Shown one piece after another: positions 1 to 5,902 of a stretch of 8,211 bases of DNA (positions are counted from its first letter, which is position 1; each line of letters starts with the position of its first letter). The DNA comes from Candidatus Neoanaerotignum tabaqchaliae (GTDB lineage Bacteria > Bacillota > Clostridia > Lachnospirales > Anaerotignaceae), in NCBI GenBank assembly GCA_904420235.1, contig CAJFUS010000092.1, positions 1 to 8,211 on the forward strand, given 5' to 3'. The notes under the pieces were generated by a model. That model was not told where the DNA came from, ran no database searches, and saw nothing but the letters and a program-made list of their open reading frames with translations. Position numbers and translations under genes: made by a program.

Positions 1-632
1 ACCATATCAATAATATCCTTAGGTATGTCGGTCTCGCTCATAATTCCGGCCCTTTGAGCGTCGTCTATATCGTGATTAATATATGCTATTTTATCCGAAA
101 GACGCACTATCTGTCCCTCAAAAGTGAACGGTTTCCCCTCCGTTCTGTGGTTAACTATCCCGTCGCGCACCTCAAGGGTAAGGTTAAGTCCGGCTCCGTT
201 TTTCTCAAGCCTGTCCACCACCCTAAGGCTTTGCTTATTATGTTTAAAACCGTTTTTGCATATTTCATTAAGTGTTTTTTCTCCCGCATGGCCAAAGGGT
301 GTGTGGCCCAAATCATGTCCAAGTGCTATTGCCTCGGTTAAATCCTCGTTAAGCCTAAGAGCCCTTGCTATTGTTCTGGCTATCTGTGAAACCTCAAGAG
401 TATGTGTAAGTCTCGTGCGATAATGGTCGCCCTCAGGAGATATAAAAACTTGTGTTTTATGTTTCATTCTCCTGAATGCTTTGCAATGTATAATTCTGTC
501 TCTGTCCCTCTGAAAATCGGTTCTTATAGAGCATTTTTCCTCTTCTTTCAGTCTTCCCTTTGTAAAGGCGCTTTTGGCCGCGTTTTCACTTAAAAGTGAA
601 ATCTCAAGATTTTCCTGATGTTCTCTTAGCAA
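1..632 (-). CDS. dgt: dGTP triphosphohydrolase-like HD-domain protein (partial, 3' end off the left edge)
   Basis: This family hydrolyses dNTPs to deoxynucleosides and triphosphate in the cytoplasm and so controls dNTP pools. The visible part is 210 codons. It carries the HD metal-site pattern: His77 in RTRLTHTLEV, the His106-Asp107 pair in LGHDLGHTPFGH, and a later Asp180 in RLSDKIAY. An early RTDFQRDRDRIIHCKAFRRMKHKTQVF stretch (residues 37-63, typical of the family) precedes the HD core. The start is a TTG at 632-630, chosen because AGGAGG (645-640 on the minus strand) lies 7 nt upstream and no in-frame ATG fits the conserved N-terminus. Full-length relatives run to roughly 330-350 residues, so about a third is missing beyond the edge. 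In many Clostridia this gene precedes dnaG and the main sigma factor gene; that neighbourhood would lie to the left and is not visible. Exact substrate preference is not shown by the sequence. Confidence 0.9.
   Translation of the reverse strand, partial: MLREHQENLEISLLSENAAKSAFTKGRLKEEEKCSIRTDFQRDRDRIIHCKAFRRMKHKTQVFISPEGDHYRTRLTHTLEVSQIARTIARALRLNEDLTEAIALGHDLGHTPFGHAGEKTLNEICKNGFKHNKQSLRVVDRLEKNGAGLNLTLEVRDGIVNHRTEGKPFTFEGQIVRLSDKIAYINHDIDDAQRAGIMSETDIPKDIIDM
584..601. repeat. Inverted repeat TTTCACTT-AA-AAGTGAAA inside the 5' end of dgt
   Basis: Two perfect 8-bp arms (584-591 and 594-601) are separated by AA. The dyad falls on codons 11-17 of the dgt-like gene. Its left half belongs to the 12-mer TTTTCACTTAAA (583-594), which recurs exactly at 694-705 in the spacer. 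It could be an operator or an mRNA hairpin near the start codon, or chance in AT-rich sequence. Confidence 0.5.
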
Positions 633-755
633 AAAAACACCTCCTATTTAAACAACAAAAAGCAATTAATCCAGTTATTTATAAATACTACACTTTTCAC
701 TTAAATCCTTCTTTTTATTTTATAAAAAATATTATTTTCACCTTAAAAAATTAAA

Positions 756-774
756 TATATTCAAAGTGAATATA
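756..774. promoter_or_regulatory. Operator-like dyad TATATTCA-AAG-TGAATATA
   Basis: Perfect 8-bp arms (756-763 and 767-774) flank a 3-nt centre, 51-69 nt upstream of the tautomerase ATG. This size and placement fit a transcription-factor site near the promoter. I do not recognise the motif as that of a named regulator. Confidence 0.45.
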
Positions 775-794
775 GACTTTATAAATATTTTGGA

Positions 795-810
795 GTAAAA
801 TCTATTTTAC
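795..810. promoter_or_regulatory. Dyad GTAAAAT-CT-ATTTTAC touching the tautomerase ribosome binding site
   Basis: Perfect 7-bp arms (795-801 and 804-810) have a 2-nt centre and end one base before the AGGAGG at 811-816. Because it abuts the ribosome binding site it could act as an operator near the transcription start or as an RNA element affecting initiation. The 2-nt centre is too tight for a stable RNA loop unless inner pairs open, which favours a DNA site. Confidence 0.4.
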
Positions 811-824
811 AGGAGGTGAAAATT

Positions 825-1187
825 ATGCCTGCAATAAAAATAGAAATGGGAAACAAATGGAAAATTGAAACGGCTGTATCTATTAAAAATATAGTTATGA
901 ACGCTGTTAAAAATACCCTTGGCCTTAAGTCATCAGACAGAAACATAAGGGTTTTAAGATATGACCAAGACCTGTTTGAGCTTAAGGATAATTACGAAGT
1001 ATTTATAGAAATACAGCTTGCCAAAGGCCGCAGCACTGAAACAAAAAGAGAACTTTACAAAAATATAGTAGAGTCTATTGAGGAAAAAACGCTCTTTTCC
1101 AAAGAGAACATACTTATTTTTATAAACGAACAGCCTGAAGAAAACTGGGGAGTTAACGGCGGTATATCTTTAGCCGATTTTAAATAA
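825..1187 (+). CDS. Tautomerase-superfamily protein (Tautomerase_2 / MSAD-like), 120 aa
   Basis: The superfamily uses an N-terminal proline, exposed after Met removal, as catalytic base or acid in keto-enol tautomerisation, dehalogenation or decarboxylation. Here the protein begins Met-Pro-Ala-Ile-Lys, so the proline is in place. The length of about 120 residues, the GRSTETKRELY stretch in the middle (residues 68-78 counted from the processed proline) and the near-C-terminal ENWGVNGGIS match the longer Tautomerase_2 type rather than the roughly 62-residue 4-oxalocrotonate tautomerases. The ATG at 825 is chosen over an in-frame GTG at 816, because that GTG is part of the AGGAGGTG ribosome binding site (811-818), which sits 8 nt from the ATG and because starting at 825 exposes the proline. 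The flavin-protein gene follows after 26 nt, so the two are probably co-transcribed. The real substrate is unknown; relatives are often annotated only as tautomerase family. Confidence 0.85.
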   Translation: MPAIKIEMGNKWKIETAVSIKNIVMNAVKNTLGLKSSDRNIRVLRYDQDLFELKDNYEVFIEIQLAKGRSTETKRELYKNIVESIEEKTLFSKENILIFINEQPEENWGVNGGISLADFK

Positions 1188-1213
1188 ATAAAAAACGAAA
1201 GGAAGTATTTTTT

Positions 1214-1612
1214 ATGGAAGAAATGCTTGAGTTTTTAAAAAATAACCCTATGTTTTATATAGCGACCGACGATAACGGTCAGCCAAGAGTTAGGCCTTTC
1301 GGCTTTCACATGATTTTTGACGGAAAATTTTACATGGTAACCGCCAAAAACAAAAATGTCTACAAACAGCTTAAGGCAAATCCTAAAATAGAGTTCTGCT
1401 CAATGGCTCCCGACACAAGATTTTTAAGAGTAACCGGCGAAGTTGTGTTTGACGATGACAACATGGAAGCCAAAAAGAAGGTTTTTGAAATTATGCCCGA
1501 CCTTTTAAAGCTTTATGGTTCAGCAGAAAATCCAGCTATGTCTGTTTTATATTTAAAAGGTATGTCGGCTACAATGGCTTCACTTACAGAGCCAGCAAGG
1601 AAAATAATTTAA
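1214..1612 (+). CDS. Pyridoxamine 5'-phosphate oxidase (PPOX) family protein, 132 aa
   Basis: This is a small single-domain split-beta-barrel protein of the PPOX/FMN-binding superfamily, close in style to clostridial proteins annotated as pyridoxamine 5'-phosphate oxidase family or NimC/NimA-like. The family pattern is visible as FYIATDDNGQPRVRPFGF (residues 14-31), followed by FDGKFYMVTAKNKNVYKQL and NPKIEFCSM, where an early strand pair and a basic segment normally contact flavin phosphate. The protein is far shorter than true PdxH (about 200 residues), so vitamin B6 synthesis is unlikely; flavin- or F420-dependent reduction or a stress role is more plausible, but the substrate cannot be told. 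A GAAAGGAAG ribosome binding site (1197-1205) lies 8 nt before the ATG. The gene is the second of a probable two-gene unit with the tautomerase and is followed 15 nt later by a GC-rich hairpin. Confidence 0.87.
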   Translation: MEEMLEFLKNNPMFYIATDDNGQPRVRPFGFHMIFDGKFYMVTAKNKNVYKQLKANPKIEFCSMAPDTRFLRVTGEVVFDDDNMEAKKKVFEIMPDLLKLYGSAENPAMSVLYLKGMSATMASLTEPARKII

Positions 1613-1627
1613 AACAGCTTAAATTTG

Positions 1628-1653
1628 GCGGCCGTTTTTATAACGGCCGCTTT
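1628..1653 (+). terminator. Intrinsic terminator-like hairpin after the PPOX gene
   Basis: A 9-bp perfect stem GCGGCCGTT / AACGGCCGC (1628-1636 with 1642-1650) closes a 5-nt loop TTTAT. It begins 15 nt after the stop codon. The following U-tract is short (TTT, then GCCTGTT), so termination may be inefficient or may rely on stem strength. On the minus strand there is no U-tract, so it does not look like a terminator for the converging hflX. Confidence 0.65.
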
Positions 1654-1687
1654 GCCTGTTATACTCTTAATTAATTAGCCGTAATTT

Positions 1688-1723
1688 TGTGTTTAATACA
1701 TTATAGCAAAATGTAGAAACACA
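1688..1723. repeat. Imperfect stem-loop in the convergent PPOX-hflX spacer
   Basis: Outer arms TGTGTTT (1688-1694) and AAACACA (1717-1723), and inner arms TACAT (1697-1701) and ATGTA (1711-1715), give 12 pairs with one small asymmetric internal loop (AA versus G). A minus-strand TATAAT (1705-1700) lies in the structure, with TTTACT 17 nt upstream, resembling a promoter reading leftward. No U-tract follows on either strand. I see nothing else in the rest of the 1613-1841 spacer, and no convincing hflX terminator. Confidence 0.35.
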
Positions 1724-1841
1724 GTAAATTTTATTGTTTAAATAGTTAATAACTCCTAAATTTCAAAATATTTCTATAAAAAGCAATACGACGCAATCTA
1801 AAACTAATGCCTTTAATTTATCACATTGAAATATATGATTT

Positions 1842-3116
1842 TTAATCAATTATAAATTCCTTAAGCCTCAGCAATGTTTCATCATCCATGTAAGCTTCTA
1901 TAACTGTTCCGTTTTCCGTATGTTCCTCATTCACAATTTCGCATTTTCCATAAATAAAGCTTAAAAGATTTCCTTTAGAGTATGGTATCAAAACTTTCGT
2001 AAGTTTTCGGAAAGTTTTAAGCACTCTTTCCGTTTCGGCAAGAAGAGCGTTAAGGCCGTCAGGGTCTTTGGCGGATATGTTTACAGATGAAACGCATATG
2101 CTGTCGTTAGGCACATGAATTATATTGGCCTTGTCCATTTTGTTGAACACCGTTATAACCGGCTTTCCCTCACAGCCAAGGTCTTTAAGAGTGCTGTAAA
2201 CAACTTTCATGTGTTCCTCCGCCGACGGGTCCGAGGCGTCCACCACATGAAGCAGTATATCGGCATACTTCAGTTCCTCAAGAGTTGCCTTAAAGGCTTC
2301 CACCAAGTGGTGCGACAGCTTTTGTATAAAGCCTACCGTATCCGTAAGCATTATATATGTTCCTCCCGGAAGCTGAGCTGCCCTTGTTGTTGTGTCAAGG
2401 GTAGCGAAAAGTTTGTCCTCCTCAAGAACACCGGCATTTGTTATGCCGTTAAGTATTGTTGATTTTCCGGCGTTTGTATATCCCACAAGCGAAACAACAA
2501 CTGAGCCTTTCTTTTTTCTTTGGTTCCTTAAAAGCTCTCTGTGAGTTCTGACTTCATCAAGGTCGCTTTTAAGTTCTCCTATTCTGTCTTTAATATATCT
2601 TCTGTCGGTTTCAAGCTTTTTCTCTCCCGGTCCTCTTGTGCCTATACCTCCGCCAAGGCGGGAAAGAGATGCCCCAAGTCCGGCCAGCCTTGTGAGCCTG
2701 TATTTAAGCTGAGCCAATTCCACTTGAATTTTGCCCTCGCTTGAAGCCGCCCTTGCGGCGAAAATATCAAGTATAACCATCGTTCTGTCCATAACCTTAA
2801 GCTGAAGGGCTTCCTCTAAATTTTTCATCTGAGCCGGCGAAAGTTCGTCGTCGCACACAACGCCGGTGGCTCCCAGCTCCATGGCCATGTTTTTAAGCTC
2901 CTCAACCTTGCCCGTCCCGATATAAAGCCTTGGGTTTATTCGTTCCCTTTTTTGAATAAGCCTTCCTACCGTTTCGGCGCCTGCGGTGTCAATAAGAAGC
3001 TCCAACTCGTCAAGGCAAGACTCAACATTTTTGTCATTTCCGTTTATGTCAACTCCAACTACTATAACCTTTTCCTTCACGTCGTCCGTGGAATGAAGCT
3101 GAACTTTATCAGCCAT
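1842..3116 (-). CDS. hflX: GTPase HflX, 424 aa
   Basis: HflX is a ribosome-binding GTPase of the TRAFAC class that splits or rescues stalled 70S ribosomes, notably in stress; it acts in the cytosol. Order of parts: an N-terminal HflX domain (about residues 15-170) ending in the hallmark glycine-rich GLGASLSRLGGGIGTRGPGE segment (146-165) and the LETDRR signature (168-173), a basic helical linker (about 175-204), then the G domain. G-motifs are clear: G1 GYTNAGKS (212-219), the G2 threonine region TLDTTTR (239-245), G3 DTVGF (259-263), G4 NKMD (325-328) and G5 ISAK (347-350). A short C-terminal domain follows. Length is normal and no motif residue is missing. The ATG is preceded by GGGGTGAG (3128-3121) with 4 nt to the start. 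The gene is separated from upstream dapL by a terminator, so it is probably its own transcription unit; an 11-bp inverted repeat sits in its leader or promoter. Confidence 0.96.
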   Translation of the reverse strand: MADKVQLHSTDDVKEKVIVVGVDINGNDKNVESCLDELELLIDTAGAETVGRLIQKRERINPRLYIGTGKVEELKNMAMELGATGVVCDDELSPAQMKNLEEALQLKVMDRTMVILDIFAARAASSEGKIQVELAQLKYRLTRLAGLGASLSRLGGGIGTRGPGEKKLETDRRYIKDRIGELKSDLDEVRTHRELLRNQRKKKGSVVVSLVGYTNAGKSTILNGITNAGVLEEDKLFATLDTTTRAAQLPGGTYIMLTDTVGFIQKLSHHLVEAFKATLEELKYADILLHVVDASDPSAEEHMKVVYSTLKDLGCEGKPVITVFNKMDKANIIHVPNDSICVSSVNISAKDPDGLNALLAETERVLKTFRKLTKVLIPYSKGNLLSFIYGKCEIVNEEHTENGTVIEAYMDDETLLRLKEFIID

Positions 3117-3150
3117 TTAACTCACCCCATTTAATAATTTAAACCAAAAA

Positions 3151-3181
3151 TAATTATTAAGATATTTTGACTTAATAATTA
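3151..3181. promoter_or_regulatory. Perfect 11-bp inverted repeat upstream of hflX
   Basis: Arms TAATTATTAAG (3151-3161) and CTTAATAATTA (3171-3181) are exact complements around a 9-nt centre ATATTTTGA. The element lies 35 nt upstream of the hflX start codon. It could be an operator overlapping the transcription start or a 5'-UTR hairpin. No U-tract follows it directly in the hflX direction, apart from a few T residues. Confidence 0.5.
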
Positions 3182-3186
3182 GAAAT

Positions 3187-3216
3187 ACTTTATTTAACAT
3201 TCAATAAACAACTCAA
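3187..3216 (-). promoter_or_regulatory. Possible sigma-A promoter for hflX
   Basis: On the minus strand, TTGAGT (3216-3211) and TAAAGT (3192-3187) are separated by 18 nt. Each matches four of six consensus bases, so this is only a weak candidate. It lies between the dapL terminator and the inverted repeat and would start transcription close to the right arm of that repeat. Confidence 0.3.
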
Positions 3217-3225
3217 AAATCAAAA

Positions 3226-3283
3226 GCAATAAACAAAAAGAGCATACAGGCATTTTCATAATCCTTAACTTACCTGCATGCTC
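3226..3283 (-). terminator. Intrinsic terminator of the dapF-dapL operon
   Basis: Read on the minus strand, GAGCATGCAGG (3283-3273) pairs with CCTGTATGCTC (3250-3240), giving 11 pairs with one G-U, across a 22-nt loop. It is followed at once by TTTTTGTTTATTG (3239-3227). It lies about 50 nt after the dapL stop and cleanly separates dapL from hflX. The loop is longer than usual, but the stem and U-tract are convincing. Confidence 0.85.
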
Positions 3284-3335
3284 ATTCAGTTTGTTTTATG
3301 TCAGTGTCTGTTAAAACAGAGGCTCTTTATAAAAA

Positions 3336-4574
3336 TTAAAATTCAAACTCAACATCTGAAAGTCTGTTGTAAATATCTTCCATAACCTTCTTTTCCTCTT
3401 CCTCACCAAAAGCAAGGAATGTTACAGACATGCGCACATAGGGCTCCACATCATCCCAAGGCACAGTTGATATAAGTTTTTCCCTTAAAAGCCACTGGCT
3501 GAAATCCTCGGCTGTTTTAAATTTCTGTCCGCCTTTAATTCCTTTAGGTATTTTAACATACATATAAAAAGACGCTTTTGGTTTTTTAGCCGCAAAACCG
3601 AGCTTTTTAAGTGTCTTAGCAAGCATATCATGGCGCCTTGAGTACTTTTCAGCGGTAGCAACAGTAATTTCCGGATGCTCAAGGGCATATTTTCCGGCAA
3701 GCTGAATAGCGTGGAACTGTCCCGAGTCGTTGTTATCCTTAACAGAGGCAATAGCTTTTATAACAAGAGGATTTCCAACCATAAAAGCCATTCTCCAGCC
3801 TGTCATGTTAAAAGCCTTGCTAAGAGAATGTATCTCTATTCCAACGTCTTTAGCACCTTTTACAGAAAGGAAACTTAAAGGCTTAACACCGTCAAATGTA
3901 AGGGCCGCATAAGCCGCGTCCTGTATAACGATAATTTTATTCTTTTTTGCAAATCTCACTACTTTTCTGAAAAACGTTTCCGAGGCAAAAGCGCCCGTAG
4001 GGTTGTTGGGATAATTTATATAAAGAAGTTTGGCTCTTTTAAGTATATCTTCCGGAATACTGTCAAAGTCCGGAAGGAACTTGTTGCTTTCAAGAAGCGG
4101 AAGGTTATAAACCTCGCCGCCAAGCCATTTTGTCATGTTGGCAAGCACGCCGTATCCAGGAACTGTAACAAGGGCCACGTCTCCCGGATTTATAAATGCC
4201 TGCGGTATCATGGCCAAAGCCGGTTTTGAGCCTATTGAGTGAAGCACTTCCGTTTCAGGGTCTATGCCCTCAACTCCGTATACATTGTTCATATACTCCG
4301 CGGCGGCTCTCATAAACGGCTCACGTCCATTGTCGGTATATCCTCTGTTTTCCCAGTTGGCGGCTTCTTTAGCCAAAGTTGCCACAACGCCTTCATCGGC
4401 CATGGCGTCAGGCTCTCCAACGCCAAGGTCTATAACGGCAACGTCAGGGTGCGCCTCAACGGCGGCTCTTCTTGCCCTTTTAATTTTCTCAAATTTATAC
4501 AAAACAGTGTCTTTTCCAAATTTGTTTCCGCCTATTCTTTCGGCTATAAGATTTTGAATGTAACTTTCAGCCAT
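3336..4574 (-). CDS. dapL: LL-diaminopimelate aminotransferase, 412 aa
   Basis: This PLP-dependent class I/II (fold type I) aminotransferase converts tetrahydrodipicolinate plus glutamate to LL-diaminopimelate in one step, bypassing the succinylase and acetylase routes. Visible motifs: IDLGVGEPD (48-56), GYTDNGRE (78-85, substrate-side), YINYPNNPTGA (185-195, with the Asn that contacts PLP), IQDAAYA (217-223, Asp219 for the pyridine nitrogen, Tyr222), SLSKAFNMTGWRM (250-262, Schiff-base Lys253 and phosphate-binding Arg261) and VRMSV (380-384, Arg381 for the alpha-carboxylate). Length fits the family, and it looks more like the DapL2 type of Firmicutes and Archaea than plant DapL. AAGGAGGG (4588-4581) lies 6 nt from the ATG. 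It follows dapF by only 19 nt on the same strand, which strongly supports DAP and lysine synthesis over a generic aspartate aminotransferase. Confidence 0.93.
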   Translation of the reverse strand: MAESYIQNLIAERIGGNKFGKDTVLYKFEKIKRARRAAVEAHPDVAVIDLGVGEPDAMADEGVVATLAKEAANWENRGYTDNGREPFMRAAAEYMNNVYGVEGIDPETEVLHSIGSKPALAMIPQAFINPGDVALVTVPGYGVLANMTKWLGGEVYNLPLLESNKFLPDFDSIPEDILKRAKLLYINYPNNPTGAFASETFFRKVVRFAKKNKIIVIQDAAYAALTFDGVKPLSFLSVKGAKDVGIEIHSLSKAFNMTGWRMAFMVGNPLVIKAIASVKDNNDSGQFHAIQLAGKYALEHPEITVATAEKYSRRHDMLAKTLKKLGFAAKKPKASFYMYVKIPKGIKGGQKFKTAEDFSQWLLREKLISTVPWDDVEPYVRMSVTFLAFGEEEEKKVMEDIYNRLSDVEFEF

Positions 4575-4593
4575 TAAAAACCCTCCTTAAAAA

Positions 4594-5430
4594 TCACTTT
4601 AACCAAACGCCGTCAAAAGAATACCTTGCCGGCCCAGTCATATAAACACGATTGTTTTCCTCTTTCCACTCTATTATAAGGTCTCCGCCATTAAGGCCAA
4701 CCGTTGTTTTTCTCACGCATACTCCTTTAAGTATAGACGCCACAACAGTGGCGCATGCTCCTGTTCCGCAGGCCCAAGTTTCACCTGCTCCTCTTTCCCA
4801 CACTCTCATTCTAAGAAAATCATCGGATATTTTTTCCACAAACTCAACATTAACTCTATTTGGAAAATGTCCGTCAATTTCGGCAACTTTGCCGTATTTC
4901 TCAACATCAAAGTTTTTAACGTCCTCTACGTATGTAACGGCGTGGGGATTTCCCATTGACACGCAAGTGAATTTGAAACTTTTGTCCAATATTTTTATTT
5001 CTTCGTCTATTACAGGCTTTTTATCGCTTACAACAGGAATTTTCTCAGCCTCAAGTATAGGTTCACCCATGTCCACTGTAACTGTGTCAACAGTGCCATC
5101 GTTTCCAATATGAAGTTCAAGATATTTAATTCCGGCCAAAGTATTTATAGAAATTGAAGTTTTATCTGTAAGTTTTCTGTCATAAACATATTTTCCAACG
5201 CATCTTATGGCGTTGCCGCACATTTCCGATTCTGAACCGTCTGAATTAAACATACGCATTGTAAAATCGGCGTTATCTGCTGGACATATAAGTACAAGTC
5301 CGTCAGAGCCGACACCAAAATGTCTGTCGCTCATTTCAACGGCCAGTTTATTGGGATTGTCCACTTTTTCCTCAAACATGTTTATATATACATAATCGTT
5401 GCCACAGCCCTGCATTTTAGTAAATTTCAT
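4594..5430 (-). CDS. dapF: Diaminopimelate epimerase, 278 aa
   Basis: DapF is a cofactor-independent epimerase that interconverts LL- and meso-diaminopimelate through two cysteines acting as acid and base. Both are present: Cys71 in EMCGNAIRC and Cys221 in WACGTGACATV. Other family signatures are MQGCGNDYVY near the start, FNSDGSESEMCG, MGNPHAV (159-165) and ERGAGET (212-218). I place the start at ATG 5430 (MKFTKMQGCGND) rather than the GTG four codons upstream, because that GTG forms part of the AAGGTGG ribosome binding site. Length is standard. It is first in a two-gene operon with dapL and has a near-consensus promoter about 45 nt upstream. Together the pair carries tetrahydrodipicolinate to meso-DAP, which goes to peptidoglycan or to lysine via LysA. 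Confidence 0.97.
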   Translation of the reverse strand: MKFTKMQGCGNDYVYINMFEEKVDNPNKLAVEMSDRHFGVGSDGLVLICPADNADFTMRMFNSDGSESEMCGNAIRCVGKYVYDRKLTDKTSISINTLAGIKYLELHIGNDGTVDTVTVDMGEPILEAEKIPVVSDKKPVIDEEIKILDKSFKFTCVSMGNPHAVTYVEDVKNFDVEKYGKVAEIDGHFPNRVNVEFVEKISDDFLRMRVWERGAGETWACGTGACATVVASILKGVCVRKTTVGLNGGDLIIEWKEENNRVYMTGPARYSFDGVWLK

Positions 5431-5473
5431 GCCAATTACCACCTTAAAGCTTAAATAATAAAAATGATATTAG

Positions 5474-5502
5474 ATTATAACATTTTTTTCTATTTATGGC
5501 AA
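5474..5502 (-). promoter_or_regulatory. Sigma-A promoter for dapF-dapL
   Basis: On the minus strand, TTGCCA (5502-5497; five of six consensus bases) and TATAAT (5479-5474; six of six) are separated by exactly 17 nt. Transcription would start near 5467, giving a leader of about 37 nt before the dapF ATG. That is too short for a lysine riboswitch, and none is visible upstream. Confidence 0.8.
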
Positions 5503-5586
5503 ATAAATACTTTAAAAATAAGAACTTTTTTTACTGCTTTATGCGACCAAAAAATTGTTTAAAAGCCATATCATGGCAAAAATACC

Positions 5587-5614
5587 GGCGCGTAAACAAA
5601 ATACGCGCCTTTTT
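5587..5614 (-). terminator. Intrinsic terminator after the DUF378 gene
   Basis: An 8-bp perfect stem GGCGCGTA / TACGCGCC (5587-5594 with 5602-5609) has a 7-nt loop and starts 9 nt after the DUF378 stop codon. On the minus strand it is preceded by AAAAA and followed by GGTATTTTTG. On the plus strand TTTTT follows directly, so it could work in both directions, though no plus-strand gene lies upstream here. Confidence 0.8.
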
Positions 5615-5617
5615 GCA

Positions 5618-5848
5618 TTAATGCTGACGTTTAATTTGATTTGATGAATAAACTGCGTCAAGCCTGCCGTATATGCTTAGGCAGTAAAGTCCGGCTAAGC
5701 CAACTATCGCGAAAATTATCCTTGATACAAATCCAAAGCTGTTTCCAAAAACGGCGTTAACAAAGTCAAAATCAAAAAAGCCTATAAGCCCCCAGTTAAG
5801 AGCGCCTATAATAACAAGCGTAAGGGATACCCAGTCCAAAAATTTCAT
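5618..5848 (-). CDS. DUF378 family small membrane protein, 76 aa
   Basis: This small integral membrane protein resembles the DUF378 family (Bacillus YuzA-like), whose function is unknown. Two hydrophobic segments are clear: about residues 5-25, containing the family hallmark IGALNWGLIGFF, and about residues 39-60, with RIIFAIVGLAGLYCLSIY. A short polar, basic tail (SSNQIKRQH) follows. AGAGGTGA (5860-5853) lies 4 nt from the ATG. The gene begins 54 nt after the M16 peptidase stop on the same strand and ends at a strong terminator, so it may be read through from the peptidase promoter. A minus-strand TATAAT (5876-5871) just upstream could also give it a private start, but I found no good -35. 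No functional link to the peptidase can be claimed. Confidence 0.85.
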   Translation of the reverse strand: MKFLDWVSLTLVIIGALNWGLIGFFDFDFVNAVFGNSFGFVSRIIFAIVGLAGLYCLSIYGRLDAVYSSNQIKRQH

Positions 5849-5902
5849 TTAATCACCTCTTAAGCAGATTATTATAAACAAGTATCCCCAAACAGGCGCT
5901 TA

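Larger units (their letters stand above)
633..824. promoter_or_regulatory. Divergent control region between dgt and the tautomerase gene
   Basis: This 192-bp AT-rich spacer must hold promoters for both directions. It contains an exact second copy of TTTTCACTTAAA (694-705), a near copy TTTTCACCTTAAA (735-747), and two dyads described separately (756-774 and 795-810). I find no convincing -35/-10 pair for either gene: the best plus-strand -10-like sequence is TATAAA at 780-785, without a properly spaced -35. The dyads suggest regulator binding, but no regulator gene is adjacent. Confidence 0.5.

Noticed and set aside
54..593. Three overlapping plus-strand frames of 63-99 codons
   Set aside because: They are antisense to the dgt-like gene, whose HD motifs are unambiguous on the minus strand.
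816..824. In-frame GTG start for the tautomerase
   Set aside because: The GTG is part of the ribosome binding site, and using it would bury the catalytic proline that must follow the initiator Met.
3307..3320. Small dyad TCTGTT-AA-AACAGA after the dapL stop codon
   Set aside because: It has 6-bp arms, a 2-nt centre and no U-tract; the larger hairpin at 3240-3283 explains termination.
5431..5442. In-frame GTG start for dapF
   Set aside because: It overlaps the AAGGTGG ribosome binding site; the ATG at 5430 matches the family's usual N-terminus.
5431..5617. Lysine riboswitch or T-box upstream of dapF
   Set aside because: The promoter sits about 45 nt from the start codon, the remaining spacer is simple AT-rich sequence, and no conserved helices or antiterminator are visible.
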